NCBI RefSeq assembly: GCF_016107525.1
Contig: NZ_JABASR010000013.1
Location: 1 to 64,000 of the forward strand
Origin: Psychrobacter aquimaris
Lineage (GTDB): Bacteria > Pseudomonadota > Gammaproteobacteria > Pseudomonadales > Moraxellaceae
Reading direction: 5' to 3'
Length of the DNA stretch: 64,000 nucleotides
This document shows positions 29,615 through 39,034 of the stretch, one piece after another (positions within the stretch are counted from its first letter, which is position 1; every line of letters starts with the position of its first letter). Below the pieces are notes generated by a model. It made no database searches, was not told where the DNA came from, and saw nothing but the letters and a program-made list of their open reading frames with translations. Both the position numbers and the translations under genes were made by a program.

Positions 29615-29831
29615 AACAATGCAAAAAGCTTGAGTGGCGTACGCAGCCATTATGGGGAATTGGCATTGTGGCACGTGATCCAGAAGCGCGGTTTTTGCAT
29701 GATGGTCGTGCCAGCAGCTTGACTGAGGCGATACTCTGGCATGGTGGTGAAGCAGACGGCGCAAAGACACGCTTTACACGTTATCCGCCACGCAAAAATA
29801 AACATTAATGACCTTCTTAGAAGGGATTTAA
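29615..29831 (+). pseudogene. Remnant of a di-haem oxidoreductase (DHOR/thiol oxidoreductase) gene, 3' end only
   Basis: Starting right after corA, the frame reads EWRTQPLWGIGIVARDPEAR then FLHDGRASSLTEAILWHGGE. This matches the C-terminal end of the DHOR family (RTPPLWG, ARFLHDGRA, AILWHGGEA). After the Glu/Ala the match jumps to the frame two bases ahead, which reads DTLYTLSATQK, stop, TLMTFLEGI, stop (29829-29831), the usual final helix. So at least one frameshift and one internal stop are present. The N-terminal three-quarters, with both haem motifs, are missing. The open frame 29602-29808 overlaps corA by 10 bp and should not be called a gene. Confidence 0.8.
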
Positions 29832-29865
29832 CGCTCAAACAGTAGATTATGAGATTTAAGAAGGC

Positions 29866-29899
29866 AAAAAAAGGGCTACCAGTGGTAGCCCTTTTTTTA
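29866..29899. terminator. Bidirectional terminator between the remnant and psiE
   Basis: GGGCTACC and GGTAGCCC pair around a 3-nt loop with an A-run on the left and a T-run on the right. It lies 17 bp past the psiE stop on the minus strand and ends plus-strand transcripts from corA as well. Confidence 0.9.
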
Positions 29900-29915
29900 T
29901 GCTGCTATTCAATAG

Positions 29916-30434
29916 TTATTCACGGCGATGCTTGGTATGGCTATCAGGCGCTTGAGCATTATCAGGTAACAGTGCTTTAATCGTTAAGTTTGCATGCTGT
30001 TTATCAAGATTGTCCTCTGGACGGCCAAACGTTTTTGCTGTCCAAGTTAATACTACGATAGAACCGCTCAATAGCATAATGGCCACAGAAATTGTCGCCA
30101 GTAGCCATAAATGAAAATAGTCTGAGACTGCCTGTACATCAACCACCAAATGTCGTGACAATGCCGTTATAGCGATAAATATCAAAAACTGTACTGGCAG
30201 ACGGTGTGTTTTAAAATAAATACCTATCATAGCCAGCAGCTCAAGGTAAATAAACAACATCAATATGTCTTTTAAATCCGCTGAGCCTTTTTGAATAATA
30301 CCAACGAACTCTTTGCCAGCAGTCCAAACGACAACCACACTGATTAGAAATAAAATAACGTAATGACAGACATCGACAAACTCTCTACCGATACCTTGTA
30401 GTCGCTCATGAACACCTACGTTTTTTTTAGCCAT
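29916..30434 (-). CDS. psiE: PsiE-family membrane protein
   Basis: The product is 172 aa with four hydrophobic helices (about 22-42, 56-73, 78-95, 107-130), the PsiE layout. The polar stretch TALSRHLVVDVQ after helix 3 is typical of the family. PsiE was named as phosphate-starvation-inducible in E. coli; its biochemical role is unknown. The C-terminal 40 residues are hydrophilic. AGGA lies 7 bp before the ATG. It follows folD after about 100 bp, but a functional link is not evident. Confidence 0.85.
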   Translation of the reverse strand: MAKKNVGVHERLQGIGREFVDVCHYVILFLISVVVVWTAGKEFVGIIQKGSADLKDILMLFIYLELLAMIGIYFKTHRLPVQFLIFIAITALSRHLVVDVQAVSDYFHLWLLATISVAIMLLSGSIVVLTWTAKTFGRPEDNLDKQHANLTIKALLPDNAQAPDSHTKHRRE

Positions 30435-30533
30435 GTTTAGGTCCTATCAACTGAGATGTGGTTGATTCAGCCTGAGTCTATATTACCTCAGGCCCCTTAT
30501 TTATCGGCAATCAGTATTCGTATGGCTATCTTC

Positions 30534-31412
30534 TTAGCCGATATTCAGACCCGCTGATTTTTCAGCAGCATCGACCGTTTGGCGAATGAGAGTATTAATG
30601 GTCATTGGACCCACGCCACCTGGTACAGGCGTATAAGCACTAGCGATATTTTCTACGCCTTGCAATTCGATATCGCCGACGCCGCCATTATCCGTTGGAT
30701 GAAAGCCTGCATCAATGACCACAGCACCCGCTTTAATCCACTCTGCTTTAATCAATTCAGGCACGCCCACTGCCCCAACCACGATATCAGCACGCTTGAT
30801 ATGAGACTCTAAATCTTGCGTTCTTGAATGGCAAATCGTTACGGTACAGTTGGCATTTAATAGCATCATCGCCATAGGTTTACCCAAAATAGCACTGCGA
30901 CCGACCACTACTGCCTCTTTACCTGACAGCTCGATATTATGATGCTCTAATAAGTGCATGATGCCTTGCGGGGTACATGAACCATAAGCGCTCTGCTGCA
31001 TCGCCATACGCCCAAACCCCAGACAGGTCACACCATCAACGTCTTTTGCCAAGTTAATCTGCTCAAAGCAAGCACGCTCATCGATATGTGCAGGTACTGG
31101 ATGCTGCAGCAAAATACCATGGACGTCTGGATTGCTATTGAGCTCATCTATTTTCGCCATCAGCTCTTCAGTGGTTGTCGCACTTGGCATCTCAACGCGT
31201 ATAGAATCCATGCCGACGCGTTTACAAGCGTTGCCTTTCATACGTACATAAGTCGCAGAAGCTGGATCGTCACCGACCAATATTGTCGCTAAGCTTGGAG
31301 TACGTCCTGTCTTAGCTTTAATAGCGTCTACACGCGTACTCAGTTGCTGTTCTATTTGTTTAGCAAGTGCTTTACCGTCCAAAACGGTAGCAGATCCTTG
31401 GGCAGTTGACAT
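30534..31412 (-). CDS. folD: Bifunctional methylenetetrahydrofolate dehydrogenase/cyclohydrolase FolD
   Basis: The product is 292 aa from the ATG at 31412 (GGAG 5 bp before); the frame is open to 31463 but those residues look non-native. The catalytic Lys segment is [16 protein letters not shown], the dinucleotide loop is [13 protein letters not shown], and [19 protein letters not shown] closes the active site. It interconverts 5,10-methylene-, 5,10-methenyl- and 10-formyl-tetrahydrofolate in the cytoplasm. It lies just past the 3' end of the capsule locus. Confidence 0.97.
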   Translation of the reverse strand: MSTAQGSATVLDGKALAKQIEQQLSTRVDAIKAKTGRTPSLATILVGDDPASATYVRMKGNACKRVGMDSIRVEMPSATTTEELMAKIDELNSNPDVHGILLQHPVPAHIDERACFEQINLAKDVDGVTCLGFGRMAMQQSAYGSCTPQGIMHLLEHHNIELSGKEAVVVGRSAILGKPMAMMLLNANCTVTICHSRTQDLESHIKRADIVVGAVGVPELIKAEWIKAGAVVIDAGFHPTDNGGVGDIELQGVENIASAYTPVPGGVGPMTINTLIRQTVDAAEKSAGLNIG

Positions 31413-31725
31413 AGTAACTCCAATAGAGGGTGCGATAAAAAAAAGTAAAGACAGCGCCCGCAACTACTTGCATGCCTGTCTTATGCTTGATCAATGTATG
31501 ATTAAGACTGATATTGTACCTGTCTGGGCTAAAAAATCCTAGCGTAAGATAAGACTTGAATGCCTATAAATCTCTATCACTCGCCAATCCAACAATATCA
31601 TGCCATTACCGATGCAACCCTGATAACATCTACCGTTTTATAAAAAACTCCAATAGCAAATAAAAAACCAATAGCTGCGACTATTTATAAATACTCAATA
31701 CGCCTTAATAAGCGATATCCTCACA
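31413..31725. other. Spacer between the capsule locus and folD
   Basis: About 310 bp of AT-rich DNA between the aminotransferase 3' end and the folD start. Apart from the octamer tandem repeat that follows, no gene and no clear terminator is seen. Confidence 0.4.
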
Positions 31726-31781
31726 TCACTTAATCACTTAATCACTTAATCACTTAATCACTTAATCACTTAATCACTTAA
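31726..31781. repeat. Seven perfect copies of an 8-bp tandem repeat at the end of the aminotransferase gene
   Basis: TCACTTAA is repeated seven times without error, followed by a degenerate unit TCATTGAA. The last full unit holds the stop codon (TGA on the minus strand, 31774-31776) of the aminotransferase gene. Because the stop lies in the first unit met by the ribosome, copy-number changes would not alter the protein. Confidence 0.93.
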
Positions 31782-32973
31782 TCATTGAACCAAACACGCG
31801 ATCGATTGCATCTACCGTTTGCGCTATCTCGGCAGTGGTTAAGGTAGGATGAACCAAAAACATTAAGCTAGTCTCTCCCAACTGTTTTGCTATTGGCAAT
31901 CTATTTGCTGGACGCAAGCCTGTAGCATCGAATGCTTTTTCTAAATATACCTCTGAGGCAGACCCTGAGTAGCAAGGCACGCCTAGCACATTTATTTCCT
32001 CAATGATGCGATCACGCGTCCATCCCTCAGCTAGGTTAGTTGGTTGCACATAAACATACAATTTATAATAAGCATGATTAGAGTTTGGAAACTGAGCAGC
32101 TTGCTCTAATTTCGGCACCGATAGATAGCCTTTTTCTTCCCATTTAGCACATGCCCCTAATATCGCTTGAGCATGAGCACTGCGCTTCGCTATCCAGTCA
32201 CTCATTTGTGCCAATTGAATACGCCCAATGACTCCTTGAATTTCGGTCATGCGCCAGTTGGTCCCAAAGCTCTCATGCAGCCAATTGTAGCCGGGCAGCT
32301 GCTCAGTCTCATAGACCGCCGCATAGCTTTTGCCATGGTCTTTATACGCCCACATTTTTCGCCATAGCTGCTCGTCATCAGTGGTGACCATACCACCCTC
32401 GCCGCCTGTGGTCATGATCTTATCTTGACAAAAACTCCACGCGCCAATATGACCGATACTACCAACGCTGCGACCTTTGTAGCGTGCACCATGCGCTTGT
32501 GCACAGTCTTCAATGACATATAAATGATGCTGATCTGCCAGTGCCATGATGCCATCCATATCACAGGGCCAACCTGCCAAATGCACGCAGACGATGCCTT
32601 TGGTTTTGTCCGTTAATACCGCCGCTATCGACTCTGGCGTGATGTTCCCTGTCGCCTCATCAACATCCGCAAAAATGGGCGTCGCTCCTGCATTAACCAC
32701 TGAGGAAATACTGGCAATAAAAGTGCGCGGCGTCACGATCACCTCATCACCCACGCCTATACCAAGTGCCTGCAATGCCGCGTCCAATGCCAAAGTTCCG
32801 TTGCCCAATGCTATCGCGTATTTGCTACCCGCCCAGTCAGCGAACTCCTCTTCAAACTGACGGCATTCTTGCCCTGTCCAATAATTGACCTTGTTAGATA
32901 ACAATACTTGACTGACTGCATCCGCTTCTTGCTGAGTAAAACTAGGCCAAGGTGAAAAAGGAGTATTTAGCAT
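31774..32973 (-). CDS. DegT/DnrJ/EryC1-family sugar aminotransferase (PglE/WeeJ-like)
   Basis: The product is 399 aa. It has the family's ALGNGTLALDAALQALGIGVGDEVIVTP, the PLP-binding EDCAQAHGA and the Schiff-base Lys in SFCQDKIMTTGGEGGM. Such enzymes put an amino group on a 4-keto (or 3-keto) nucleotide sugar. Paired with the dehydratase at 43779 and the initiating transferase just upstream, it most likely makes a UDP-4-amino-4,6-dideoxy-GlcNAc. AGGAA precedes the ATG. It is the last gene of the capsule transcript, and its final codons and stop run into a tandem repeat. Confidence 0.88.
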   Translation of the reverse strand: MLNTPFSPWPSFTQQEADAVSQVLLSNKVNYWTGQECRQFEEEFADWAGSKYAIALGNGTLALDAALQALGIGVGDEVIVTPRTFIASISSVVNAGATPIFADVDEATGNITPESIAAVLTDKTKGIVCVHLAGWPCDMDGIMALADQHHLYVIEDCAQAHGARYKGRSVGSIGHIGAWSFCQDKIMTTGGEGGMVTTDDEQLWRKMWAYKDHGKSYAAVYETEQLPGYNWLHESFGTNWRMTEIQGVIGRIQLAQMSDWIAKRSAHAQAILGACAKWEEKGYLSVPKLEQAAQFPNSNHAYYKLYVYVQPTNLAEGWTRDRIIEEINVLGVPCYSGSASEVYLEKAFDATGLRPANRLPIAKQLGETSLMFLVHPTLTTAEIAQTVDAIDRVFGSMIK

Positions 32974-32983
32974 GCGTTCCTCA

Positions 32984-33595
32984 TCAAAGCGTATTTTTAT
33001 CGACGCTATTACCTGTGAATTTGCTCATGGTCGCTTCACCATCAGCACTAATACCATCCTTGATAATGACTTTTTTTACTGTTTTAAATAGAATTTTAAT
33101 GTCTAACCATAATGACTGATGATCGACATACCACGTGTCGAGTGCAAATTTTTCATTCCAACCAATGGCATTACGACCATTAACTTGTGCGTATCCCGTA
33201 ATACCTGGACGTACATGGTGGCGACGCGCTTGCTCATCATTATATAGGGGTAGATATTCCATCAATAATGGTCGCGGCCCCACCAAACTCATATCGCCTT
33301 TAATCACATTCCATAGTTCAGGCAGCTCATCGAGACTGCTATTGCGCAAAGCCTTACCAAATACAGTCAAACGCTCATCATCCTCCAAAGGATTGCCATC
33401 GGTATCGATAGCATCTTTCATCGAGCGAAATTTAATCATCTCAAATGGCTTGCCGTTTAGACCAGGACGAGTTTGTTTAAATATCACTGGTGAGCCTAAA
33501 TTTTTTTTGACTTTATATGCCGTCATAGCATACACAGGAGATAATATTAGCAAGGCAGTCGTGGCCGCAGTGATATCGAACAGTCGCTTTATCAT
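32984..33595 (-). CDS. Initiating phosphoglycosyl transferase (PglC/WeeH-like)
   Basis: The product is 203 aa, the compact monotopic form. An N-terminal re-entrant hydrophobic helix (RLFDITAATTALLILSPVYAMTAY) is followed by the basic KQTRPGLNGKPFEMIKFRSM, the catalytic Asp-Glu in SSLDELPELWNVIKGDMSLVGPRP, and PGITGYAQVNGRN. It moves a sugar-1-phosphate, probably diNAcBac or a relative, from UDP to undecaprenyl phosphate, starting the repeat unit at the inner membrane. Its start overlaps the upstream glycosyltransferase by 4 bp and the aminotransferase follows 10 bp later. Confidence 0.92.
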   Translation of the reverse strand: MIKRLFDITAATTALLILSPVYAMTAYKVKKNLGSPVIFKQTRPGLNGKPFEMIKFRSMKDAIDTDGNPLEDDERLTVFGKALRNSSLDELPELWNVIKGDMSLVGPRPLLMEYLPLYNDEQARRHHVRPGITGYAQVNGRNAIGWNEKFALDTWYVDHQSLWLDIKILFKTVKKVIIKDGISADGEATMSKFTGNSVDKNTL

Positions 33596-34761
33596 TTTGC
33601 AGCCCGCCTTTTGTCTTTTACGTAGCCATCCCTACTGCGTAAATAAAAATTTAAATAACTTTGCCACAATTGCTTGCGTTCAAAATTTGCAATGGCCCAA
33701 TCTCTTGCATCAGGATATCTCTTTTCGAATTCTCTATCAGTAGCGGCAGTACTGATCGTTTCGGCAACAGACGACATATCCTTAAAATTAAATTTTCGGC
33801 CACTGACTCCTTCTTTGACACTATCTTTTACACCAACGACATCATAGGCAAAAGTTGGAACAGCACAACTTGCTGCCTCGATAGCGACACTTCCAAACCC
33901 TTCACGATAGCTCAAAAATAAATGCAAATCAGCACACTGAAAAACCTCGTGCACATTTGGGTTGGCTGGTATATATACGCCTCTATTATCTTTGACAATT
34001 TTCTCAACGACTGTTTTCCCTACGTCGTCTTCAAAGTCTCCCATGAACATAAAATGAACGTTTTCTTCTCTTAGTTTTTCAGATATATACTCAATATCTT
34101 TGAAGCCTTTATCATCACAAACTCGTCCTACCACGCAAATCACAAAGGTATCTTCAGGTACCTTGTATTTCTTTCTTAATGCCTCTTTTTCTAGCTGAGC
34201 CACAGGTTGTAGCAAATCAGTATCGATGCCGTTAAATGAGCCCTTATCAATGACACTTGCCTTACTTTTTTTGAGGATGTTTTCTTCCAAGCATACGCTG
34301 AGCAAAGACTCAGAAACAAATAAAACCTCGTGAGATAAGCCAAAACTTAATATATCCAGACCCTGAAACACTCTCTTTTTTAAACCTGAGAAATTCTCAT
34401 AGGCTCTACCTACACTAAAAGCAATTCGTCTCTTTTGCAATGTAAAAGCACTTGCGATACTCCCTAACAACAAGGCTTTAGGAGTTAGATAAACCACCAC
34501 ATCAAAACGATTCGATAGCATATAACGGATTAAAAGCGCGAGTGACTGAGCATCTTTAAGCAAAGAAGGCTTACGCTGGAAATTTAAATTAATCACATTA
34601 CCTATTTTGCGCTCACGTAAAATATCTAGCTGCTGTTTATCGCCACCACAGATTAAGGTGATATCAACAGCCGAGTGATCTCTAATGTACTCAAGCTGAT
34701 CGCGATATAGCACATTAAATGACACTGCATCTGTCATTAGAAAGCATATCTTTAATGTCAT
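33592..34761 (-). CDS. Glycosyltransferase family 4 protein
   Basis: The product is 389 aa with the GT-B fold. The C-terminal donor domain shows VICVVGRVCDDKGFKDIEYI and the retaining-enzyme motif YREGFGSVAIEAASCAVPTFA (EX7E). The N-terminal acceptor domain begins LKICFLMTDAVSFNVLYRDQLEYI. The pattern is close to PglA-like enzymes that add the second sugar onto lipid-linked bacillosamine, which fits the neighbouring initiating transferase; the sugar itself cannot be read. GAGG precedes the ATG. It overlaps the next gene by 4 bp. Confidence 0.9.
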   Translation of the reverse strand: MTLKICFLMTDAVSFNVLYRDQLEYIRDHSAVDITLICGGDKQQLDILRERKIGNVINLNFQRKPSLLKDAQSLALLIRYMLSNRFDVVVYLTPKALLLGSIASAFTLQKRRIAFSVGRAYENFSGLKKRVFQGLDILSFGLSHEVLFVSESLLSVCLEENILKKSKASVIDKGSFNGIDTDLLQPVAQLEKEALRKKYKVPEDTFVICVVGRVCDDKGFKDIEYISEKLREENVHFMFMGDFEDDVGKTVVEKIVKDNRGVYIPANPNVHEVFQCADLHLFLSYREGFGSVAIEAASCAVPTFAYDVVGVKDSVKEGVSGRKFNFKDMSSVAETISTAATDREFEKRYPDARDWAIANFERKQLWQSYLNFYLRSRDGYVKDKRRAAK

Positions 34762-34818
34762 TTCAGCACCTCAGCATTTTTTATATATTATTTTATCAGT
34801 GACGTTTTATGAATGATG

Positions 34819-35682
34819 TCATTCGGCACAAATACTATTCACTACTGACTGATGATGATTTCTTAGCGTGTCAGATATTGTTAATTTATTTCTTTTATTG
34901 GCTATCTTTTGTAATAATCCTATCGAATCTAAAAAAGTAACTGTGGTCAGTTTTGCTGATAATTTTAAAGAACCTAAATAACTGTTTCCTTTATATTCAC
35001 AGTACGTTTTAAAACTGTCTTTGTATGACCTCGTTATTTTAGATAATGATAAATTCCCTTCTTCTCTATAATAGTATAATAAATCGGGCAATACCGCTAA
35101 ATTTAAATCTTGATTTGAGATGGCTCTACACCACAAATCGTAATCTTCAGACCTTGGATAATTTTCATTATATTTATTTCGTTCATACCAACTCTTTTTT
35201 GCCAAAACAGCGGCATGTACAATAGGATAAGCAGCAGCTATTTCTTCAAACTCTGTGTAAATTTGATCGACATGACGGCAACCATACACTTTATTAAAAT
35301 TATCAATCGACACGACACCTGTAGAAACCAAATCATACTCTGGGTTTTTTTCTAAAAAACTTAATTGAATCGCTAGTCTATCTGGGTGAATGAGATCATC
35401 GGCATCCATACGCGCTATATAATCATAGTTAGCTTCTTCAATAAGCTGGTTTAATCGAGCAGGCAGTTTTTTATTTATGCCATCAGCAATTACCTTTATC
35501 CTATGGTCAGCCTCTTCAAAACGCTTGGCGATGGCCAATGACGCATCAGTAGAGCCATCATCGATTAATATAAGCTCCCATAACTCATGCGTTTGAGCCA
35601 ATATAGATTTGATAGCATCTTCCAAGTACGCTTCAGCATTATAAATGGGAATACCAATAGATATATATCTCTGATTTTTCAT
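34819..35682 (-). CDS. Glycosyltransferase family 2 protein
   Basis: The product is 287 aa with a GT-A fold: SIGIPIYNAEAYLEDAIKSI at the nucleotide pocket, LILIDDGSTDAS, and the metal-binding DxD as ARMDADDLIHPDRL (about 95). The C-terminal 60 residues are basic. It is expected to add one sugar to the lipid-linked repeat unit on the cytoplasmic side. It starts within one base of the polymerase gene's end. Donor and linkage are unknown. Confidence 0.9.
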   Translation of the reverse strand: MKNQRYISIGIPIYNAEAYLEDAIKSILAQTHELWELILIDDGSTDASLAIAKRFEEADHRIKVIADGINKKLPARLNQLIEEANYDYIARMDADDLIHPDRLAIQLSFLEKNPEYDLVSTGVVSIDNFNKVYGCRHVDQIYTEFEEIAAAYPIVHAAVLAKKSWYERNKYNENYPRSEDYDLWCRAISNQDLNLAVLPDLLYYYREEGNLSLSKITRSYKDSFKTYCEYKGNSYLGSLKLSAKLTTVTFLDSIGLLQKIANKRNKLTISDTLRNHHQSVVNSICAE

Positions 35683-36722
35683 TAGAAAACCTCAAATATC
35701 GGATTGATAAGATACGGACTTAAGTTACTAAATCTCGATGTCGTCAAGATAAAATACATGAGAAAAATAACGATACTCGCCATATATAAATAAATATTAT
35801 TGATTCTTTTTAAAACCATAGGTAGTATCAAAACCAATGTCCACGTAAAATACGCAAGCAGCCTTTGTGGGCCTGAAGGACTGGTGCCCAACATCGCTAA
35901 CGGTATGATAAAAACCACGCCTGCCGCATAAAATGTTATTAGTTTTTGAAAATCTTTGTCTTTAATTTTATATAGATAACTGACAAAGATGATTAAAATC
36001 ATGATCGCCGTATAAAAACCAAGCGTTAAAAACCCGCCTGCTTCATCCGATGCTTTCGCATAACCCTCGTATCTATCATTAGTAGAAGAAATGTAAGAGA
36101 CCAACACCCCACTTACTAATAGAGAGCCTAAGAATGTTGCCAAAATTTTATATAAAGGCTTTACTCTTAAATTAACGATAAAATAAAATGGAATCATAAA
36201 TAACGCTGTTACATGAAACAATGAAGCAATTGCACAAATCAGTAGGTATGGAATAAATCGTTTTTGTAATAAATAAGGAATGGCTAATGTAAATATCGCC
36301 ATTGCCAACCCTTGACGCAGTCCATTAAAAGAAAAGGTATAAACGCCTAATGTAATAAATAAAAATACTGAGAACCAATAATTTACGCTGTATTTTTTAA
36401 TCACTCTAAGATAGCAATAGACAATAATCAAACTGGTAATAACAAGCAGCCAAAAATAATGAGTGGTCACCCTTAATAGTGCATATTCTAATAGCTGATA
36501 ACCAAACTCTATGTCTTCGTTGAATCTAAAGTACTCGGCATTTAATTGACTATTGAAATTTCTCGTATAGTTTCCTGTATCCGTACCGACTCGGTAGCTA
36601 CGAATGCCTGCAAATAATGTCAATATAATTAGTGGCACCCAAAAAGACGTACGGTTGAGAGATTTTTTCTCCAGTACGATCCAAAAAATAACAAGGCTAA
36701 GAACCAGCAGGTATGGAAGCAT
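35682..36722 (-). CDS. EpsG-family polysaccharide polymerase (Wzy-like)
   Basis: The product is 346 aa with about ten transmembrane helices. The loop RSYRVGTDTGNYTRNFN after the second helix, and FSFNGLRQGLAMAIF further on, are typical of the EpsG/Wzy-like polymerases. It is the only multi-spanning candidate besides the flippase, so it should join the lipid-linked repeat units in the periplasm. GAGGG lies before the ATG. A 158-bp gap without features separates it from the upstream glycosyltransferase. Confidence 0.85.
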   Translation of the reverse strand: MLPYLLVLSLVIFWIVLEKKSLNRTSFWVPLIILTLFAGIRSYRVGTDTGNYTRNFNSQLNAEYFRFNEDIEFGYQLLEYALLRVTTHYFWLLVITSLIIVYCYLRVIKKYSVNYWFSVFLFITLGVYTFSFNGLRQGLAMAIFTLAIPYLLQKRFIPYLLICAIASLFHVTALFMIPFYFIVNLRVKPLYKILATFLGSLLVSGVLVSYISSTNDRYEGYAKASDEAGGFLTLGFYTAIMILIIFVSYLYKIKDKDFQKLITFYAAGVVFIIPLAMLGTSPSGPQRLLAYFTWTLVLILPMVLKRINNIYLYMASIVIFLMYFILTTSRFSNLSPYLINPIFEVF

Positions 36723-36880
36723 TTAACCCTCTATAAAAGTAGATGTCGTCAATCTTACATAAATCGGATATGGTGGCAGGCGCGCGTGCAGTCTGTCATC
36801 TATAGTACGATCACCCACCTCGCTTCTTTTTTCCTTCCAAACTATCTTGAAACGACTATAGATAAGAAGCCACCAATCCG

Positions 36881-37975
36881 TCACATACTCAAGTACTTTT
36901 GCATTAACTGTTGCGCGTTGGTAGCAGCGCTAAATCCGTATAGATTCAGCGCCGCTGTTATGTCTTTTTCATTGGTCTTTGGTTGTTTAGACGCTAATAA
37001 ACACTCAACCCAATCCTTAACTGAGTGAATCGGTAAAAACTGTACTAATCCAAGTCCTAAATCTACCTCAGGTGACACTTGGTCCGAAACTAATGCCTTT
37101 AATCCAACTGTTTGACTCTCGACCAATACGACAGGGAAACCCTCATGCAACGAAGGCATGATCATATAGTCGGCGCTGGCCATTAATTCAGTAATATCCG
37201 TACGCATACCCAAAAACTTGACGGTATCTAGCAGTGATTTTTCTGCCACTTGTTGTCTGAGCCTAGTCTCCAATGAACCTTGTCCAACAATATATAAGGT
37301 AAAGGCGATCTGGCGTTTTTTTAACTGCTCAGCGATTTCTAAAGAAAACTGATGGTTTTTAACCTCGTTTAGACGACCAACTTGGATGATTTTTAGCCCT
37401 TCATCGTCAAATTCTTGATTGATATAATGTCGTGATTGGTTAGCAATTGTCATCATCTTTTCTATATCAACCGCATTGGGCAAGAGCCACACATCTTCTG
37501 TACTGCCAAATAAATAACTTGCCGCCTGTTCGCCGCAACTCATTTTATCAGTGGCTAATTTACGATTGCTGATTAATGCCCATTGTTCATATATTTTTTT
37601 AATAACATTGGTTTTACCATTACTGGTGCTATGAGAATGTGAAATGCGATGCGGCACGCCAGCACTTTTCGCGGCTAACAGATGAAAGGCATTGTTTAAT
37701 AACATGTGCGCATGAACGATTCGATAGTCAGGGTGTTGTTTAAGGAATTGTTTAAGCTTCCACATACGCGCTAATGAATGACTGGCCAAAATAGGTATAA
37801 CTCTACCGCCCAGCGCTATTATCTCAGCATCATAGTCGCCGACTTCCTCAGTAAAAGTGATAAAATCAAACTGAATCTGGCTATGATCTATATGACGATA
37901 TAGATTCATAAGCATGGTCTCTGCCCCAGCCCGATCCATTTTGCCCACTATGTGCAGCACTCTCTGAATAGTCAT
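36881..37975 (-). CDS. Glycosyltransferase family 4 protein (EpsF-like)
   Basis: The product is 364 aa, GT-B fold. It starts RVLHIVGKMDRAGAETMLMNLYR, the usual opening of EpsF-like enzymes, with the donor-site segment KIIQVGRLNEVKNHQFSLEIA and the motif MPSLHEGFPVVLVESQTVG (EX7E). It adds a sugar to the growing repeat unit in the cytoplasm. The donor cannot be told from sequence. It follows the GT2 gene at 38033 after about 57 bp. Confidence 0.9.
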   Translation of the reverse strand: MTIQRVLHIVGKMDRAGAETMLMNLYRHIDHSQIQFDFITFTEEVGDYDAEIIALGGRVIPILASHSLARMWKLKQFLKQHPDYRIVHAHMLLNNAFHLLAAKSAGVPHRISHSHSTSNGKTNVIKKIYEQWALISNRKLATDKMSCGEQAASYLFGSTEDVWLLPNAVDIEKMMTIANQSRHYINQEFDDEGLKIIQVGRLNEVKNHQFSLEIAEQLKKRQIAFTLYIVGQGSLETRLRQQVAEKSLLDTVKFLGMRTDITELMASADYMIMPSLHEGFPVVLVESQTVGLKALVSDQVSPEVDLGLGLVQFLPIHSVKDWVECLLASKQPKTNEKDITAALNLYGFSAATNAQQLMQKYLSM

Positions 37976-38032
37976 CTCTTTACCTATTAAGAAGCCATAA
38001 AACCAAACGTATTTTTCAAAATTGTTTTAAAT

Positions 38033-39034
38033 CTATTCTCTCTTGACCTTTAATCTTGCTCTTTTATTTAGCACTTGACGAAGTATCTGTAACATAGGCA
38101 AGGCAACTTGGCTTGGCATACGCACTATGTTACTAATCATCATATTTCTTACGGTCAAATCGTTCTTATAGCCCTTTAGTCGTAACGTTTTATCTGCTTT
38201 TTTAGCTTGTGCCAATGCAGCTGCCAAATAGTCATTATCTATACGAGTAAGAATACTCCAATGGCTTTGTTTAATTTTATTGGCGAGTGTTTTTTTAACC
38301 TCATCCGCTTGATAGTCCTCTACTAGGCTGATGACTTCTGAGTGGATAACGAAGAGGTCTAATAGCTTTTTATCCGTTGATCCTGTGATCGACGTGCCCC
38401 GCTGTCTGTATAGATAAAAACTAATGGGTAATTGATACTTACTCTGAGTAGATAAGCCAAGGTGCCAATGAAATGGCCAATCCTCATAGTATAAACCCAC
38501 TGGAAAATACAATGAGGCAGACCTTACGACACTAGCTCGAATAAATTTAAGCCATGCAAAATGCGGTAAACTAAAATATGAGCCGTCTATTTTAGTTGCC
38601 TCAAATGTTAAATTGGCAGCGGGATACGGCAAATCTGTCTCTGTGCTTCCATCTTTGAATGGTGTAAAGCCATACGTCACGACCTCTGCGTTCATGGTGA
38701 GCGCACAAGCCACACACGCTGCCACCAAGCGAGTGTCTATAATGTCATCAGAATCAACGAACATCATGTATTCGCCTATCGCAGACTGCATACCAGTATT
38801 ACGTGCCGCAGAAAGTCCGCTGTTTTCATGATGCTGGACGACTTTTATACGCTCATCTGTGAGATGTGGCGCAAGTGCTTGTTTTGAATCATCAGTAGAG
38901 CAGTCTTCCACAACGATAATTTCAATATTCTGATAAGTCTGCTGCTTGATGGACGCTAAGCAGGCATCGATATATGACGCGACGTTATATACTGGTACGA
39001 TGATACTCACTAATGGCATTTCGAGAGTCGTCAT
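38033..39034 (-). CDS. Glycosyltransferase family 2 protein
   Basis: The product is 333 aa with a GT-A domain: VSIIVPVYNVASYIDACLASI, IIVVEDCSTDDSK and MFVDSDDIIDTRLV (DxD about 96). The C-terminal 100 residues contain a helix-rich basic part (KADKTLRLKGYKND, KRARLKVKRE). It probably adds a repeat-unit sugar. Its ATG overlaps the stop of the pyruvyl-transferase-like gene by 4 bp (ATGA), so the two are likely translationally coupled. Confidence 0.9.
   Translation of the reverse strand: MTTLEMPLVSIIVPVYNVASYIDACLASIKQQTYQNIEIIVVEDCSTDDSKQALAPHLTDERIKVVQHHENSGLSAARNTGMQSAIGEYMMFVDSDDIIDTRLVAACVACALTMNAEVVTYGFTPFKDGSTETDLPYPAANLTFEATKIDGSYFSLPHFAWLKFIRASVVRSASLYFPVGLYYEDWPFHWHLGLSTQSKYQLPISFYLYRQRGTSITGSTDKKLLDLFVIHSEVISLVEDYQADEVKKTLANKIKQSHWSILTRIDNDYLAAALAQAKKADKTLRLKGYKNDLTVRNMMISNIVRMPSQVALPMLQILRQVLNKRARLKVKRE

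Noticed and set aside
29602..29808. Intact 68-aa gene overlapping corA
   Set aside because: Its sequence is the frameshifted 3' end of a larger di-haem oxidoreductase gene, so it is a remnant.
31726..31784. Regular repeats that might be a CRISPR array
   Set aside because: The 8-bp units are directly adjacent with no spacers, so this is a simple tandem repeat.
33135..33743. 202-codon frame antisense to the initiating transferase gene
   Set aside because: It lies fully opposite two well-supported genes whose motifs are on the minus strand.
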